DNA of 64,000 nt from Cupriavidus basilensis (GCF_008801925.2 NZ_CP062804.1:186001-250000); one strand, 5' to 3'; positions 26,512 to 35,174 are shown, counted from the first letter of the stretch. Made by a program: numbers and translations. The notes: generated by a model not told the origin, from the sequence alone.

Positions 26512-26787
26512 ATATTCCCAGCCGGGAAAGGGACGATGACCTTGCAAGCCGCCGGGTTTTGCCCGCTGCGTGGTACGTGGCAAGTCTTCCTGTTCGTCCC
26601 ATCATGAGAGGCGTTGACCACCTGCGTCTCGCGCGTGGACAATGGGCCAGTCGTGCCTCCTGCCAGAACCGAGAGAACTGCCAAATGCCTTCTGCCGTTG
26701 CTGCAGCGGTTGCCGCCGCCTGCAGGCTTTCACTGCCGCGGTGCCGCTTGCGCTGTGCGCCAACTGCGACATTCGCGGTGACCGGTC

Positions 26788-27228
26788 TTGGATGACGCCG
26801 ATACGGCTTCGCCGGTACCGGGCGCCAACCCGAGCGATCCGCCGCTGCGGCTGGCGCGTACCCGCACGGCACGTGCGTTGCTGACCGCGCTGGCGTTGCT
26901 GAGCCTGGGGGTGGCCATCCTCGGGCTGTTCGTGCCCGGCCTGCCCAGTACCGAATTCATCCTGCTGTCCGCCTGGGCCGCGGCCAAGGGGTCGCCGCGC
27001 CTGCATGCGTGGCTGCTTGGCCATCGCGTGTTTGGCCCGATGCTCTACAACTGGCACAACGGCCGCATGGTGAGCCGCCGCGCCAAGTGGAGCGCCACGG
27101 CGGCCATGAGCATCTGCAGCGCCGTGCTGCTGTTCGGCATGCATCGGCCCTGGCTGGCCTACGGGGCAATTGCCTGCATGGCTTGCGTGCTGGTGTGGCT
27201 ATGGCGCCGGCCCGAGCCGGCGGCCTGA
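26788..27228 (+). CDS. DUF454 / YbaN-like small inner-membrane protein
   Basis: This protein of about 146 aa has two hydrophobic segments near residues 30-60 and two more near 105-140. The central LFVPGLPSTEFILLSAWAAAKGSPRLHAWLLGHRVFGPML is the DUF454 (YbaN) signature. An in-frame stop at 26779-26781 limits the start. The only visible start codon is TTG at 26788, so the true start is uncertain and translational coupling to an overlapping short frame is possible. Function unknown. It is divergent from dmeR and convergent with the TetR gene, 15 bp away. Confidence 0.72.
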   Translation: MDDADTASPVPGANPSDPPLRLARTRTARALLTALALLSLGVAILGLFVPGLPSTEFILLSAWAAAKGSPRLHAWLLGHRVFGPMLYNWHNGRMVSRRAKWSATAAMSICSAVLLFGMHRPWLAYGAIACMACVLVWLWRRPEPAA

Positions 27229-27243
27229 TGCCGCACCCGCAAG

Positions 27244-27921
27244 CTACGCTGCCTGGGTTTCGTGCGGCGGGGCTTTCTTTACCGCTTTTACTGCCTTCAC
27301 CGCCTTTACCGGCCAAGCCAGCATCGCGGTAGCGGCCAGTGCTTCGAGCGCGGCGCGCGACGCGCCATCGCGCGCCTGCATCGACATCCCCTGCATGACC
27401 GTGTTGAAGAACTTGGCCAGTGCTGATGCATCCGTGCCGGCCGGCAGTTCGCCGCGCCGGATGCCCTGCTGGATACAGGCCTGCAGGGCTTGCTCCTTTT
27501 CCTTGCGGCGCTGGCGCAGCGTGTCTTCGATATAGGCGCAGTCGGCCGAGCAGCTGGTGCCCGTCATCAGGAAGCAACCGGCGGGGTTGCCCTTGGCGCT
27601 GAACAAGGCGGCCGCGCCGGCGAGCAGGCTGCGCACGGCGTCGTGCGCGCTGCCAGCGCCTTGCAGCGGCGCGTAGAGCAGCGCGCCGTGGGTATCCGCA
27701 TAGCGGTCCACGGCTTCATAGAACAATTGCTCCTTGCTGCCGAACGCGGCGTAAAGGCTGGGCGCGGTGATGGCCATGGCCTCGGTGAGCGCGGAGATCG
27801 AAGTGGAGCTATAGCCATAGCGCCAGAACAGCGACAGGGCCTGGCCCAGCGCCTCGTCGCGATCGAACTGCCTGGGCCGTCCGCGGCCCGCACCGGAAAC
27901 ACTCTTTTTCATAGTGGTCAT
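27244..27921 (-). CDS. TetR-family regulator
   Basis: This 225-aa regulator starts at ATG 27921 (MTTMKKSVSGAG). The helix-turn-helix is RGRPRQFDRDEALGQALSLFWRYGYSSTSISALTEAMAITAPSLYAAFGSKEQLF, the AcrR-like form with a GRPRxFD lead. The C-terminus carries a slippage-like run, VKAVKAVKAVKK. The frame stays open upstream only as antisense to the monooxygenase. It is divergent from the luciferase-like monooxygenase with an 81-bp shared promoter region and is probably its repressor. TAGTGATCGTT (27961-27971) and the related AGTGGTCATTA (27913-27923) are possible half-sites. Confidence 0.85.
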   Translation of the reverse strand: MTTMKKSVSGAGRGRPRQFDRDEALGQALSLFWRYGYSSTSISALTEAMAITAPSLYAAFGSKEQLFYEAVDRYADTHGALLYAPLQGAGSAHDAVRSLLAGAAALFSAKGNPAGCFLMTGTSCSADCAYIEDTLRQRRKEKEQALQACIQQGIRRGELPAGTDASALAKFFNTVMQGMSMQARDGASRAALEALAATAMLAWPVKAVKAVKAVKKAPPHETQAA

Positions 27922-28002
27922 TATATTTTTCCGTTGCCAGTGACGCCAGTGGTGATTAGTATAGTGATCGTTCAATAAATTGCTGCGCCGCAGTCGCTCG
28001 CC

Positions 28003-29019
28003 ATGATCCCCTATTCCCTGCTTGACCTGTCGCCCATCGTGGAAGGCGGCGACGCCGGCCAGGCCATGCGCAATTCGCTCGCGCTTGCCCAGCACGCCGA
28101 GCGGTTGGGCTACCAGCGCTTCTGGCTGGCCGAGCATCACAATATGCCCGGCATCGCCAGCGCCGCCACGGCGGTGCTGATTGGCTACGTTGCCAACGGC
28201 ACGTCCACGATCCGCGTCGGTTCCGGCGGCATCATGCTGCCCAACCATTCGCCGCTGGTGGTGGCCGAGCAGTTCGGCACGCTGGCCTCGCTGTTCCCCG
28301 GCCGTATCGATCTTGGCCTGGGCCGTGCACCCGGTACCGACCAGTCCACCGCCCGCGCGCTGCGCCGCAGCGCCACGCAGGATACGGCCGATGCTTTCCC
28401 GCAGGACGTGGAGGAGCTGCAGGCCTACTTCGACGACCCGCGTCCCGGCCAGCGCTTGCGGGCGGTGCCCGGCGCGGGCCTGAAGGTGCCGCTGTGGCTG
28501 CTTGGTTCCAGCTTGTTCAGCGCGCAGTTGTCGGCGGCGATGGGCCTGCCCTTCGCGTTTGCCTCGCACTTTGCGCCGGGCTTCATGCGCCAGGCGGTGG
28601 ACCTGTATCGCAAGACCTTCCAGCCGTCGGCGCAGCTCTCCAAGCCGCATGTGATGCTGGGGCTCAATGTGTTCGCGGCGGATTCGGACGCGCAGGCGCG
28701 CCGGCTGTTCAGCTCGCTGCAGCTGCAGTTCCTGGCGCTGGTGCGCGGCAGTCCCGGCCCGATCCGGCCCCCGGTGGATAACATCGAGCTGATGTGGACG
28801 GAGACCGAGGCCACGCATATCCGGCGCTCGCTGGCGTGCACGGTGGTGGGTGATCCGGAAGGCGTGCGCAATGGCTTGCGCAATTTCATCGAGGAGTTCC
28901 GGCCGGATGAGTTGATGTTGACGGCGCAGATCCATGACCATGAAGCCCGCCTGCGCTCGTTCGAGATCGCGGCGCAGGCGATGCGGGCGGTGGAGCCGGT
29001 GGCCAGGGCCGCGATCTGA
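28003..29019 (+). CDS. LLM-class flavin-dependent monooxygenase
   Basis: This 338-aa TIM-barrel protein of the bacterial luciferase superfamily uses reduced FMN. Visible signatures are [18 protein letters not shown] (about residues 40-57) and [44 protein letters not shown], the MsnO8/YhbW-type subgroup. Members oxidise small organic molecules, but the substrate here is unknown. It is divergent from a TetR gene that probably controls it. The P450 gene ends 9 bp beyond its stop on the other strand. Confidence 0.85.
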   Translation: MIPYSLLDLSPIVEGGDAGQAMRNSLALAQHAERLGYQRFWLAEHHNMPGIASAATAVLIGYVANGTSTIRVGSGGIMLPNHSPLVVAEQFGTLASLFPGRIDLGLGRAPGTDQSTARALRRSATQDTADAFPQDVEELQAYFDDPRPGQRLRAVPGAGLKVPLWLLGSSLFSAQLSAAMGLPFAFASHFAPGFMRQAVDLYRKTFQPSAQLSKPHVMLGLNVFAADSDAQARRLFSSLQLQFLALVRGSPGPIRPPVDNIELMWTETEATHIRRSLACTVVGDPEGVRNGLRNFIEEFRPDELMLTAQIHDHEARLRSFEIAAQAMRAVEPVARAAI

Positions 29020-29028
29020 ACGGCGGCC

Positions 29029-30462
29029 TTATCGCCCGGCGCGCGCCGCCTCAGACGGAGCAAGCCGCAGGTGCAGGGGTTGCTCTGGCCGCAGCGTGAT
29101 ATGGAACACGGGCCGTGGCGCGGCCATGCCGTCGGGCACCGACAGTGCAAAGCGTTGCAGAATCATCGCCGCGACCACCGTCATCTCGGTCATTGCCAGG
29201 TGCTGTCCCAGGCAAACGCGGGGTCCGGTGCCAAAGGGCAGGTAGGCGCCGCGCGGCACCGCCGGTGCTTCGGGGCCGAAACGTTCGGGCTGGAATGCCA
29301 GCGGCTCGGGGAACCATCTCGGGTCGTGGTGCATCAGCTGCACCGGCACCATGAACTGGGTGCGCGCGGGCAGCTGCCATGAGCCCAGCGTGATTGGCCG
29401 CGTGGAGCGGCGGCTGCTGAGCATCGGCGCGGCCGGGTGCAAACGCAGCGTCTCTTGCAGCGTCTGGGTCAGGTAGCGCAGCAGCGGCAGGGTTTCTGCC
29501 GTTGGCGCGCGGCCCTGCAGCACCCGCCGGACTTCCTCTGCCGCCGCGGTCTGCGCGGCCGGGTTTGCCGCCATGTTCCATGTCCACCAGGTTAGTGTCG
29601 CCGCGGCGGTTTCATGCCCGGCGAGGAACGTCGTCATGCACTCGTCGTGCACGGCTTGCAGCGGCCATGCGGCCGCGTCGTCGCGGTGCAGTTGCAGCAG
29701 ACGGGTCGCCAGGTCGTCGGGCCAGGTGTCACGCGGCAGCTTCAGCCGGGCTTGCAGATGGTGGTCGATCAAGCCGTTGAGCGTGGCCAGGGCTTGCCGC
29801 TTGGCGCGCTTCCAGGGCGCCCAGTCGGGCCAGCTCGCGGGCCAGTAGAACTCGGCGTTGGCCGCCGCCATGGCCGTGCGCGAGGCTTGCTCGGCGATGC
29901 GGGCGTGCGCGCCGATCTCGCTCGAAAACACCATCCGCATGATCACATCCATTGCCAGCGACGTGAGCGCGTTCTCGATTGGCCAGTTTCCCGCGCTATC
30001 CGGCCAGTGAACCAGCGCCTGCCCGGCGGCGCCAGCCATGGTCGGTACGAAGGCCTGTACTGCCTTCGGCGAGAAGTTCGGCTGCAAGGCGTGCCGCTTG
30101 CCTCGCCACGCGTCCCCCTCGGCAATCAGCACGCTGTTTCCATGCAGTTGCGCAAAGACGCGCATGCCGCGCTCCCAGCGGATCAGCGCGTCGTGGTGTG
30201 TGACCAGCAATTCGCGCGCGAGCTGCGGGTCGGTGACGATGATCTGATGCTCAGGCCAGATGCGCACGTGCACCACATCGCCGAATGCCCGCTGCCACGT
30301 GGCCAGCATGCCAAGCAGATCACGCGACATGCCGCGCAGGAAGCGCCATCCGGTCAGGCCGGCAGGCGGCCCGGGGGGCCAGACGCCAGGAGGATGGAGT
30401 ACGGGCTGGTGGGACGGGGCACCCGCATGAAATGGACAATCCGGGGACGATGAGGTATTCAT
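29029..30462 (-). CDS. Cytochrome P450
   Basis: This soluble P450 of about 477 aa is full length. The I-helix oxygen-activation motif is TFLAGHETAAATLTW, the K-helix ExxR is in ETLRLHP, the PERF-like motif is FQPERFGP, and the heme-thiolate loop is FGTGPRVCLGQHLA with the axial Cys. The layout is closest to class-IV-type bacterial P450s that use long-chain or terpenoid substrates, but no subfamily is claimed. The ATG at 30462 (MNTSSSPDCPF) was chosen; 30513 is an alternative. No ferredoxin or reductase gene is near. The AraC regulator at 30550 is divergent and may control it. Confidence 0.88.
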   Translation of the reverse strand: MNTSSSPDCPFHAGAPSHQPVLHPPGVWPPGPPAGLTGWRFLRGMSRDLLGMLATWQRAFGDVVHVRIWPEHQIIVTDPQLARELLVTHHDALIRWERGMRVFAQLHGNSVLIAEGDAWRGKRHALQPNFSPKAVQAFVPTMAGAAGQALVHWPDSAGNWPIENALTSLAMDVIMRMVFSSEIGAHARIAEQASRTAMAAANAEFYWPASWPDWAPWKRAKRQALATLNGLIDHHLQARLKLPRDTWPDDLATRLLQLHRDDAAAWPLQAVHDECMTTFLAGHETAAATLTWWTWNMAANPAAQTAAAEEVRRVLQGRAPTAETLPLLRYLTQTLQETLRLHPAAPMLSSRRSTRPITLGSWQLPARTQFMVPVQLMHHDPRWFPEPLAFQPERFGPEAPAVPRGAYLPFGTGPRVCLGQHLAMTEMTVVAAMILQRFALSVPDGMAAPRPVFHITLRPEQPLHLRLAPSEAARAGR

Positions 30463-30549
30463 TCGACCCATCGTCCACCATCCTGCGGCGCCGGTCTTGA
30501 ACGCAAACGACATGGCCACGCGCTCCAAAGGCTCCCTGTTTTTCGCGCG

Positions 30550-31491
30550 ATGCTCTCCACCGAACTGCCGCCCTTGCCGCCACACTGCCCCGATCCGCTA
30601 GCGCGCGCCCCGCGCGCGCCGGGCGAAGCGAAGACCGTGCGCGACCGTCTGTACCTCGCGCCGCCCGCCTTGCAGGGCGCGGTTGCCGCCGTCGTCCACC
30701 GCGATACGCGCGGCTTGAACTTGAGCAGCGCGCAGCGGCTGTCGCATGTCGCAGCCACGCCGCTGGTGTGTCTTTCGTGGTACCAGGGCCTGGATGCGGG
30801 GCTTGTCGAGCGCACCGGCGGCAGCCCGCAGTGGCGGCCATTCGGCGCGGCGGTGGTGGTCTCGGGCAGCCAGTCCCGTCCTACGGTGGGCTGGGCACCG
30901 ACCACCGGGCGTGCTGGCACGGTGTGCTTCGCGGCGGATGCCGCGCGGGTATTGCTTGGCCTGGACCTGGCTGCCGTGCAGGACCGCTTTGTCGCCGCCC
31001 ATGCAGTGCTCGATGCCGCCTGGTGGCCATTCCTGCAGGCGCTGCTCGATGCTGCTGACGACGCGGCCACGCAGGCCGCATTGGAACTGCACCTTGCGCC
31101 GCGCTGGCAGGCGCTGCAGGGCGGCACGTCGCCCATGCCCTCGCTGCGCCGGTTTGGCCGCCATTGGGTCGAACGCCTGGCCTGGCAAGCTAACGCATGG
31201 CTGCGCACGCACAGCCCGCGCCAGGTCGAGCGCCGCATCAAGGCGCACAGCGGGCGATCGCTGCGCCAGTGGCAGTCGCTCGTCAAGACCGAAGGCGTGT
31301 TCTTTTCCGCGCGGGACCGCTACGAGGCGGGCCTGCCCTTCGATTGGGCAGGGCTGGCCCAGGACGAGGGCTTTGCGGATCAAGCCCATTTGAGCCGCGC
31401 CTCCAAACAGATCACCGGCTTTTCGCCGAGCGAGTTTGCGCGGCGCTTTGACGAAGACGAATCGTTCTGGCTGTACCGGTTGTGGGTGTGA
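30550..31491 (+). CDS. AraC-family transcriptional regulator
   Basis: This 313-aa regulator has a poorly conserved N-terminal sensing region and a C-terminal AraC DNA-binding domain (about residues 210-305). The latter has the helix-turn-helix GLAQDEGFADQAHLSRASKQITGFSPSEFARRF. The first recognition helix region (RQVERRIKAHSGRSLRQWQSL) fits the family. It is divergent from the P450 gene, with less than 90 bp between start codons, which suggests it controls that gene. The ligand is unknown. Confidence 0.83.
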   Translation: MLSTELPPLPPHCPDPLARAPRAPGEAKTVRDRLYLAPPALQGAVAAVVHRDTRGLNLSSAQRLSHVAATPLVCLSWYQGLDAGLVERTGGSPQWRPFGAAVVVSGSQSRPTVGWAPTTGRAGTVCFAADAARVLLGLDLAAVQDRFVAAHAVLDAAWWPFLQALLDAADDAATQAALELHLAPRWQALQGGTSPMPSLRRFGRHWVERLAWQANAWLRTHSPRQVERRIKAHSGRSLRQWQSLVKTEGVFFSARDRYEAGLPFDWAGLAQDEGFADQAHLSRASKQITGFSPSEFARRFDEDESFWLYRLWV

Positions 31492-31510
31492 GCCGCCTGG
31501 AGCCAACCAC

Positions 31511-31620
31511 TAGGTCAGCTTGCGCGCCGGCGTTTCGGTGCCCGGGAGGCGGCCACGGCAGGTGACGAAGCTGTCACGGGGGTTGGCGCCGGCGCGCGCG
31601 CTCGCCTTGCCCGCATCGAC
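31511..31620 (-). pseudogene. 110-bp duplicated fragment of a chemoreceptor sensor domain
   Basis: This stretch aligns without gaps to 48619-48728 inside the intact methyl-accepting chemotaxis protein gene; by eye about 8 of 110 positions differ. It encodes the same [31 protein letters not shown] segment of the sensor (Cache-like) domain. It has no start, no signalling domain and abrupt edges, so it is a copied scrap rather than a gene. It lies just after the AraC gene at the edge of a region full of gene remnants. Confidence 0.85.
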
Positions 31621-31643
31621 TTGTGCGGATGGCGCCGATGCGC

Positions 31644-31964
31644 TCAGAGGTGCTTGTAGAAGAACGTTGTCCCGCAGAACTCGCCGTCCGGCATCAGCGC
31701 GTACTTCGGCACCGCGCCGGCGCGCTGCCATCCCGCGCGCTGGTACAGGCGCTCGGCGTCGCCGCCGGTCACAGTGTCGAGCACCAGCACCGACTTGCCC
31801 GCCTCGCGCGCGGCATCGTCCAGGGCCGCCAGCAGCCGCTGCGCTACGCCGCGGCGGCGGGCCTTGCGGGTGGGATTCTTGTAGACGATGGGGCGGTCCA
31901 GCCGCATGGACAGGCAGTCGCCGGTTTCCAGGCGCCAGTGCTGGTCGCCCACTGTCATTTCCAT
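31644..31964 (-). pseudogene. Chimeric remnant: cupin C-terminus fused to GNAT acetyltransferase C-terminus
   Basis: The 106-codon frame has two unlike halves. Residues about 1-35 (WRLETGDCLSMRLDRPIVYKNPT) look like the last cupin strands of an XRE-cupin regulator. Residues about 37-106 (RRRGVAQRLLAALDDAAREAG through YQRAGWQRAGAVPKYALM) are the acetyl-CoA-binding half of a GNAT acetyltransferase with its normal C-terminus. XRE-cupin and GNAT genes are often neighbours, so an in-frame deletion may have fused them. There is no clear ribosome site and the acceptor-binding half of GNAT is absent; activity is doubtful. Confidence 0.6.
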
Positions 31965-32078
31965 GATTCAACGCAACTGGAACCTGCCGACGCGCAGAGC
32001 GCGTTTCAGACCTCGGAAGTCAAAAAGTTGGAGCGCACTTCGGGCCGGGGCCGGGGCCGGGGGCTGGGTCGGTGCCGC

Positions 32079-32999
32079 TCAAGGCTCCCTCATGGAGACT
32101 TGGCTTTCAAGGGGCCGGCGCACAACGGGCTGCCTTGCCGGCAGGATGCGGCCCCTGTTCATGCCGACGGCGAGTGCCAGCAGGATCAGCGCGATGCAGG
32201 CCCCATCCGAGGCGCTGGGACGTTGGCCGATGATGAACAGGGAACTGACGATGCCGAACACCGGAATCAGCAGCGACAGGGGCGCAACCCGCGATACCGG
32301 GTACTCGCGCAAAAGCAGGTTCCATCCCCAGTAGCAGAAGTGCGTTGCGCCGTAGGCCTGGAACGCCAGTGAAAACATGGCGGCCCCCCTCAAATGCGAG
32401 GGCAACGCGGTAAATGGCCCCGGCCCATGCAGCAGCCAGGTCAACAGAAACAGCGGAATCGGCGGGAACAGGCTGGCCCACACCACGAAGGCGAAGATCT
32501 CGCGCACCTTGGACACCTTGATGACGATATTGCCAATGCTCCAAGCCAGGGCGCTGACCATCACCAAACTAAAACCGATTGTGGTGGCCTTGCCGGGACT
32601 GCCCAGCAGGATGCCCACCAGCCCGATGGCGGCCAGCACCATGCCGATCAACTGGGGTAACGCCAGGCGTTCACGGAACAACAGCACGCCCCAGCCCAAC
32701 GTGAAGAATGCGCTGAACTGAATCAACAAGGAGGCGCTGCCGGGCGGCACGCCCATCGCGATCCCCAGGTTGATCAACGCCCACATTGCCACGCCGAAGA
32801 TCAAGCCATAGACCGCTAGCCAATGGAAGGCCACCTGCGGACGTTTCACGAAGAACACCCACGGCAAAGCGGCCAGCGTAAAACGGATGGCCGTCAACAG
32901 CAGTGGATCGATCCCGGCAAGCCCGAGTTTGGTGATGGGAAAGTTGAATCCCCAAACGGCCGTCACGACGACGGCCAGCAACAGGTGTTTTCTTTGCAT
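32079..32999 (-). CDS. EamA/DMT-family transporter
   Basis: This 306-aa inner-membrane protein has ten predicted helices in two EamA repeats, beginning LLLAVVVTAVWGFNFPITKLGL, a typical first helix. Related proteins (RhaT/YdcZ/EamA) export amino acids or other metabolites. The ATG at 32999 (MQRKHLLLAV) puts the first helix at the N-terminus; a longer frame upstream lacks family similarity. It is divergent from an AraC-cupin regulator 115 bp away, which is probably its activator or repressor. The substrate is not predictable. Confidence 0.88.
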   Translation of the reverse strand: MQRKHLLLAVVVTAVWGFNFPITKLGLAGIDPLLLTAIRFTLAALPWVFFVKRPQVAFHWLAVYGLIFGVAMWALINLGIAMGVPPGSASLLIQFSAFFTLGWGVLLFRERLALPQLIGMVLAAIGLVGILLGSPGKATTIGFSLVMVSALAWSIGNIVIKVSKVREIFAFVVWASLFPPIPLFLLTWLLHGPGPFTALPSHLRGAAMFSLAFQAYGATHFCYWGWNLLLREYPVSRVAPLSLLIPVFGIVSSLFIIGQRPSASDGACIALILLALAVGMNRGRILPARQPVVRRPLESQVSMREP

Positions 33000-33114
33000 G
33001 GTCAGTGTGTCTCTTGCTGGCTGCAAGGCGTAAAGCGCTGGCATCGACGGAAATTTGCCGGAAATCCGCATGGCCTGCTTTCGATTACAGGTCAAAAAGC
33101 AATAAAATCAGGCC

Positions 33115-33897
33115 ATGCGGAAAATCACGATCGATCCCTACGAGAACACGCCGCGCGATGCCGTCGTGACGGCGCGAGACTACGCGGATGGCGAGCTGTT
33201 CCCATCGCACCGCCATCAGCGCGGGCAATTCGCCTACGCCGCGCGTGGTGTCATCACGGTACGCACCGACGAGGGCAACTGGGTGGTGCCGCCCCAGCGC
33301 GCCGTCTGGGTGCCGTCCCGGCTGCCACACGCCATGCAGATGCGCGGCCCGGTCACCATGCTCAACACCTACATCCGCGCGCAGGCCGTGCAGCGGCTTG
33401 GCTTGCCTGCGCATTGCCAGGTCTGCGACGTGTCGCCGCTGTTGAGGCAATTGCTGGAGCAGGCGCTGGCGGTGCCCACGCACTATGCAGCTGGCGGGCG
33501 CGACGGCTATCTGATGGGTTTGTTGTTGCACGAGATCGCCGCCATGCCCGCGCTATCTCTCAATGCGCCATTGCCCGCGGAGCCGCGTCTTGATCGCGCT
33601 TGCCGCGAGTTCCTGGCGTTCCCCTCGCTGGAAATCGGCATCGACGACATGGCGCAGCGCACCGGCATGAGCCGCCGCACCTTTACCCGTCAGTTTCGGC
33701 TGCACACCGGCGTCAGCTATATCGAATGGCGGCAACAAGCCTGCCTGCTCGCAGCCGTGGTTAGGCTCGGCAATGGCGAACCTGTCACGCGCGTCGCCAT
33801 GGAGCTGGGTTACAGCAGCGCAAGTGCATTCGCGACCGTCTTCAAGCATGTCCTGGGTGAGGCGCCTAGCCGATACTTCGCAACGCATAGGGCTTAG
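33115..33897 (+). CDS. AraC-family regulator with cupin sensor
   Basis: This 260-aa regulator has an N-terminal cupin sensor (SHRHQRGQFAYAARGVITVRTDEGNWVVPPQRAVWVPSRLPHAM) and a C-terminal pair of AraC helix-turn-helix motifs (GIDDMAQRTGMSRRTFTRQFRLHTGVSYIEWRQQ and PVTRVAMELGYSSASAFATVFKHVLGEAPSRYF). It is divergent from the EamA transporter gene and probably controls it. The layout AraC-cupin next to an EamA exporter is common. Confidence 0.88.
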   Translation: MRKITIDPYENTPRDAVVTARDYADGELFPSHRHQRGQFAYAARGVITVRTDEGNWVVPPQRAVWVPSRLPHAMQMRGPVTMLNTYIRAQAVQRLGLPAHCQVCDVSPLLRQLLEQALAVPTHYAAGGRDGYLMGLLLHEIAAMPALSLNAPLPAEPRLDRACREFLAFPSLEIGIDDMAQRTGMSRRTFTRQFRLHTGVSYIEWRQQACLLAAVVRLGNGEPVTRVAMELGYSSASAFATVFKHVLGEAPSRYFATHRA

Positions 33898-33927
33898 AGG
33901 CCGGTTCAAAAAATCTGACGTTGTTTG

Positions 33928-34035
33928 GTCGCACGCGGCGAGCTGGCCAAGACGCTGCGGCACCTGGCGGACAAGGTCGCGCGTATCGACGTGGTCGACA
34001 TCTCCGGCTCCGATGAAGCCGTGTGCGGCACATAG
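33928..34035 (+). pseudogene. Fragment resembling a SAM-dependent methyltransferase
   Basis: In the 211-bp gap between the AraC gene and the antitoxin gene an open stretch ending at TAG (34033-34035) reads ARGELAKTLRHLADKVARIDVVDIS. This fits the region from motif I to motif II of class I methyltransferases (G-x-G-x-L ... V-x-x-V-D-I-S). Nothing precedes or follows it, so it is a scrap. Identification is by pattern only. Confidence 0.4.
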
Positions 34036-34056
34036 CACGCCAATTGCCGAAGGAAC

Positions 34057-34090
34057 ATTTGTCCGTTTATGTCGTCTATACTTGACAAAT
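34057..34090. promoter_or_regulatory. Operator candidate of the XRE antitoxin gene
   Basis: ATTTGTC (34057-34063) and GACAAAT (34084-34090) are perfect 7-bp inverted arms 20 bp apart. They lie 19-52 bp upstream of the XRE gene. TATACT at 34077-34082 could be the -10 box between them. Widely spaced symmetric half-sites fit an autorepressing XRE antitoxin. Confidence 0.5.
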
Positions 34091-34108
34091 AAATCGGAGG
34101 TTGTCGCC

Positions 34109-34612
34109 ATGAACCCTGCCCTCCTGGGTAATACGATTCAACACAAGCGGATCGCCCTCGGCTTGACCCAGCAGCAACTGGCGGATATGGCCAAACTGTC
34201 ACGCCAGTCCCTAAACGGTATCGAGCATGGAACCGTGAACGCCACGCTCGAAACGCTGGGCCGGCTGATGGACGTCCTCGGCCTGGCGCTTGATGTGTAC
34301 GATCCCGAAGCCGACCGCCAAGCCAGAGGCATGCCGACCCGCGCGCTATGGATGGCCGTGAAGGGCGCAAACGTTAGTTATACCGGCGAGCTCACGCCTG
34401 ACCAGCTTGAATGGGCGCTGGCCACTGGCGAGGTGCCGGCGGAGTTTCGTCCGCAAGTAGCCCAGGTTCTGGATGAGGCGCCACTGCAACTCGTCACCAA
34501 GGTAGTGGCCGAGGTGGCGGCGAAGCAGCACCGGAAACCGGCCGATATCTGGAAGAACCTCAGACGGCTCGCGCAGTCATTGATGGCGACACGCGGAGGG
34601 CTGTGGGCATGA
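34109..34612 (+). CDS. XRE-family antitoxin-like regulator
   Basis: This 167-aa protein has an N-terminal XRE helix-turn-helix (KRIALGLTQQQLADMAKLSRQSLNGIEHGTVNATLETLGRLMDVLGL, residues 12-60) and a C-terminal region of unknown fold that includes SYTGELTPDQLEWALATGEVP. The ATG at 34109 has GGAGG with 8-base spacing. Its stop overlaps the next start as ATGA, so it is translationally coupled to the AbiEii-like gene. This is the antitoxin half of an XRE/AbiEii two-gene module. It looks intact although the toxin is broken. Confidence 0.82.
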   Translation: MNPALLGNTIQHKRIALGLTQQQLADMAKLSRQSLNGIEHGTVNATLETLGRLMDVLGLALDVYDPEADRQARGMPTRALWMAVKGANVSYTGELTPDQLEWALATGEVPAEFRPQVAQVLDEAPLQLVTKVVAEVAAKQHRKPADIWKNLRRLAQSLMATRGGLWA

Positions 34613-35141
34613 AGATTGAGCTCCAGGGTGACATCTGGGAAAGCCTGTTCCCTCACGCCTTCACGCTGATGGAGGAGGTCAGGAAGCACGGGGGTATCGA
34701 GCCGTTCTGGACCTTCGGAGGCGGGACGGTCCTGATGCTCCGGTACCGCCATCGCCCAACCTGACCGACGAGCCATTCGAGGTCTGGGAGATCCTGGGGC
34801 AGCCAGTCAAAGTGGAGACCGCAGCCGAAATCGTTGCCAAGAAGCTTTACCATCGGGGCGACCGCGCCACCGCACGGGATTTCTTCGACCTGGCCGTCGT
34901 GGTCGAGCAAGAATCAATAGCCCTCGCGCATGCCGCGCCGTTTCTGCTTAGGCATGCAGCAGCCTTCCTGGGCCAAATCGAGGCGGGCCCGCCGATCATG
35001 CGCGAGCAGTTCGCCAGGATCCAGCGGATCAGCTTCGACCGGAGCTTTGATGAGTGTGTCGCGCTGGCGCGGGATTTTCTTAATTCGCTGCGGGAAACCG
35101 ATGACTCTCCGCAGAGGGCGCGGGAACGACAGCGCCTGTAG
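34609..35141 (+). pseudogene. AbiEii-like nucleotidyltransferase toxin, internally deleted and frameshifted
   Basis: The gene opens in frame with WTFGGGTVLMLRYRHR, the nucleotidyltransferase motif that should continue into S-x-D-I-D. It then hits a TGA at 34762-34764. From about 34756 another frame continues with PNLTDEPFEVWEILGQPVKVETAAEIVAKKLYHRGDRATARDFFDLAVVVEQE, the normal C-terminal half, to a stop at 35141. About 50 codons, including the metal-binding aspartates, appear to be missing at the junction. The toxin is therefore almost certainly inactive. It is coupled to the intact antitoxin gene by ATGA. Confidence 0.8.
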
Positions 35142-35174
35142 ATCTCTCGAAGTGCGCGGCGCTCGGTAGCGCTA

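Noticed and set aside
27922..28941. Upstream extension of the TetR gene at 27244 into a 565-codon frame
   Set aside because: Antisense to the luciferase-like monooxygenase; the helix-turn-helix begins only at 27921.
34083..34088. Perfect TTGACA box upstream of the XRE antitoxin gene as a -35 element
   Set aside because: A 17-bp spacer would put the -10 box on the start codon, where no TATAAT-like sequence exists; the TATACT at 34077 is a better candidate for -10.
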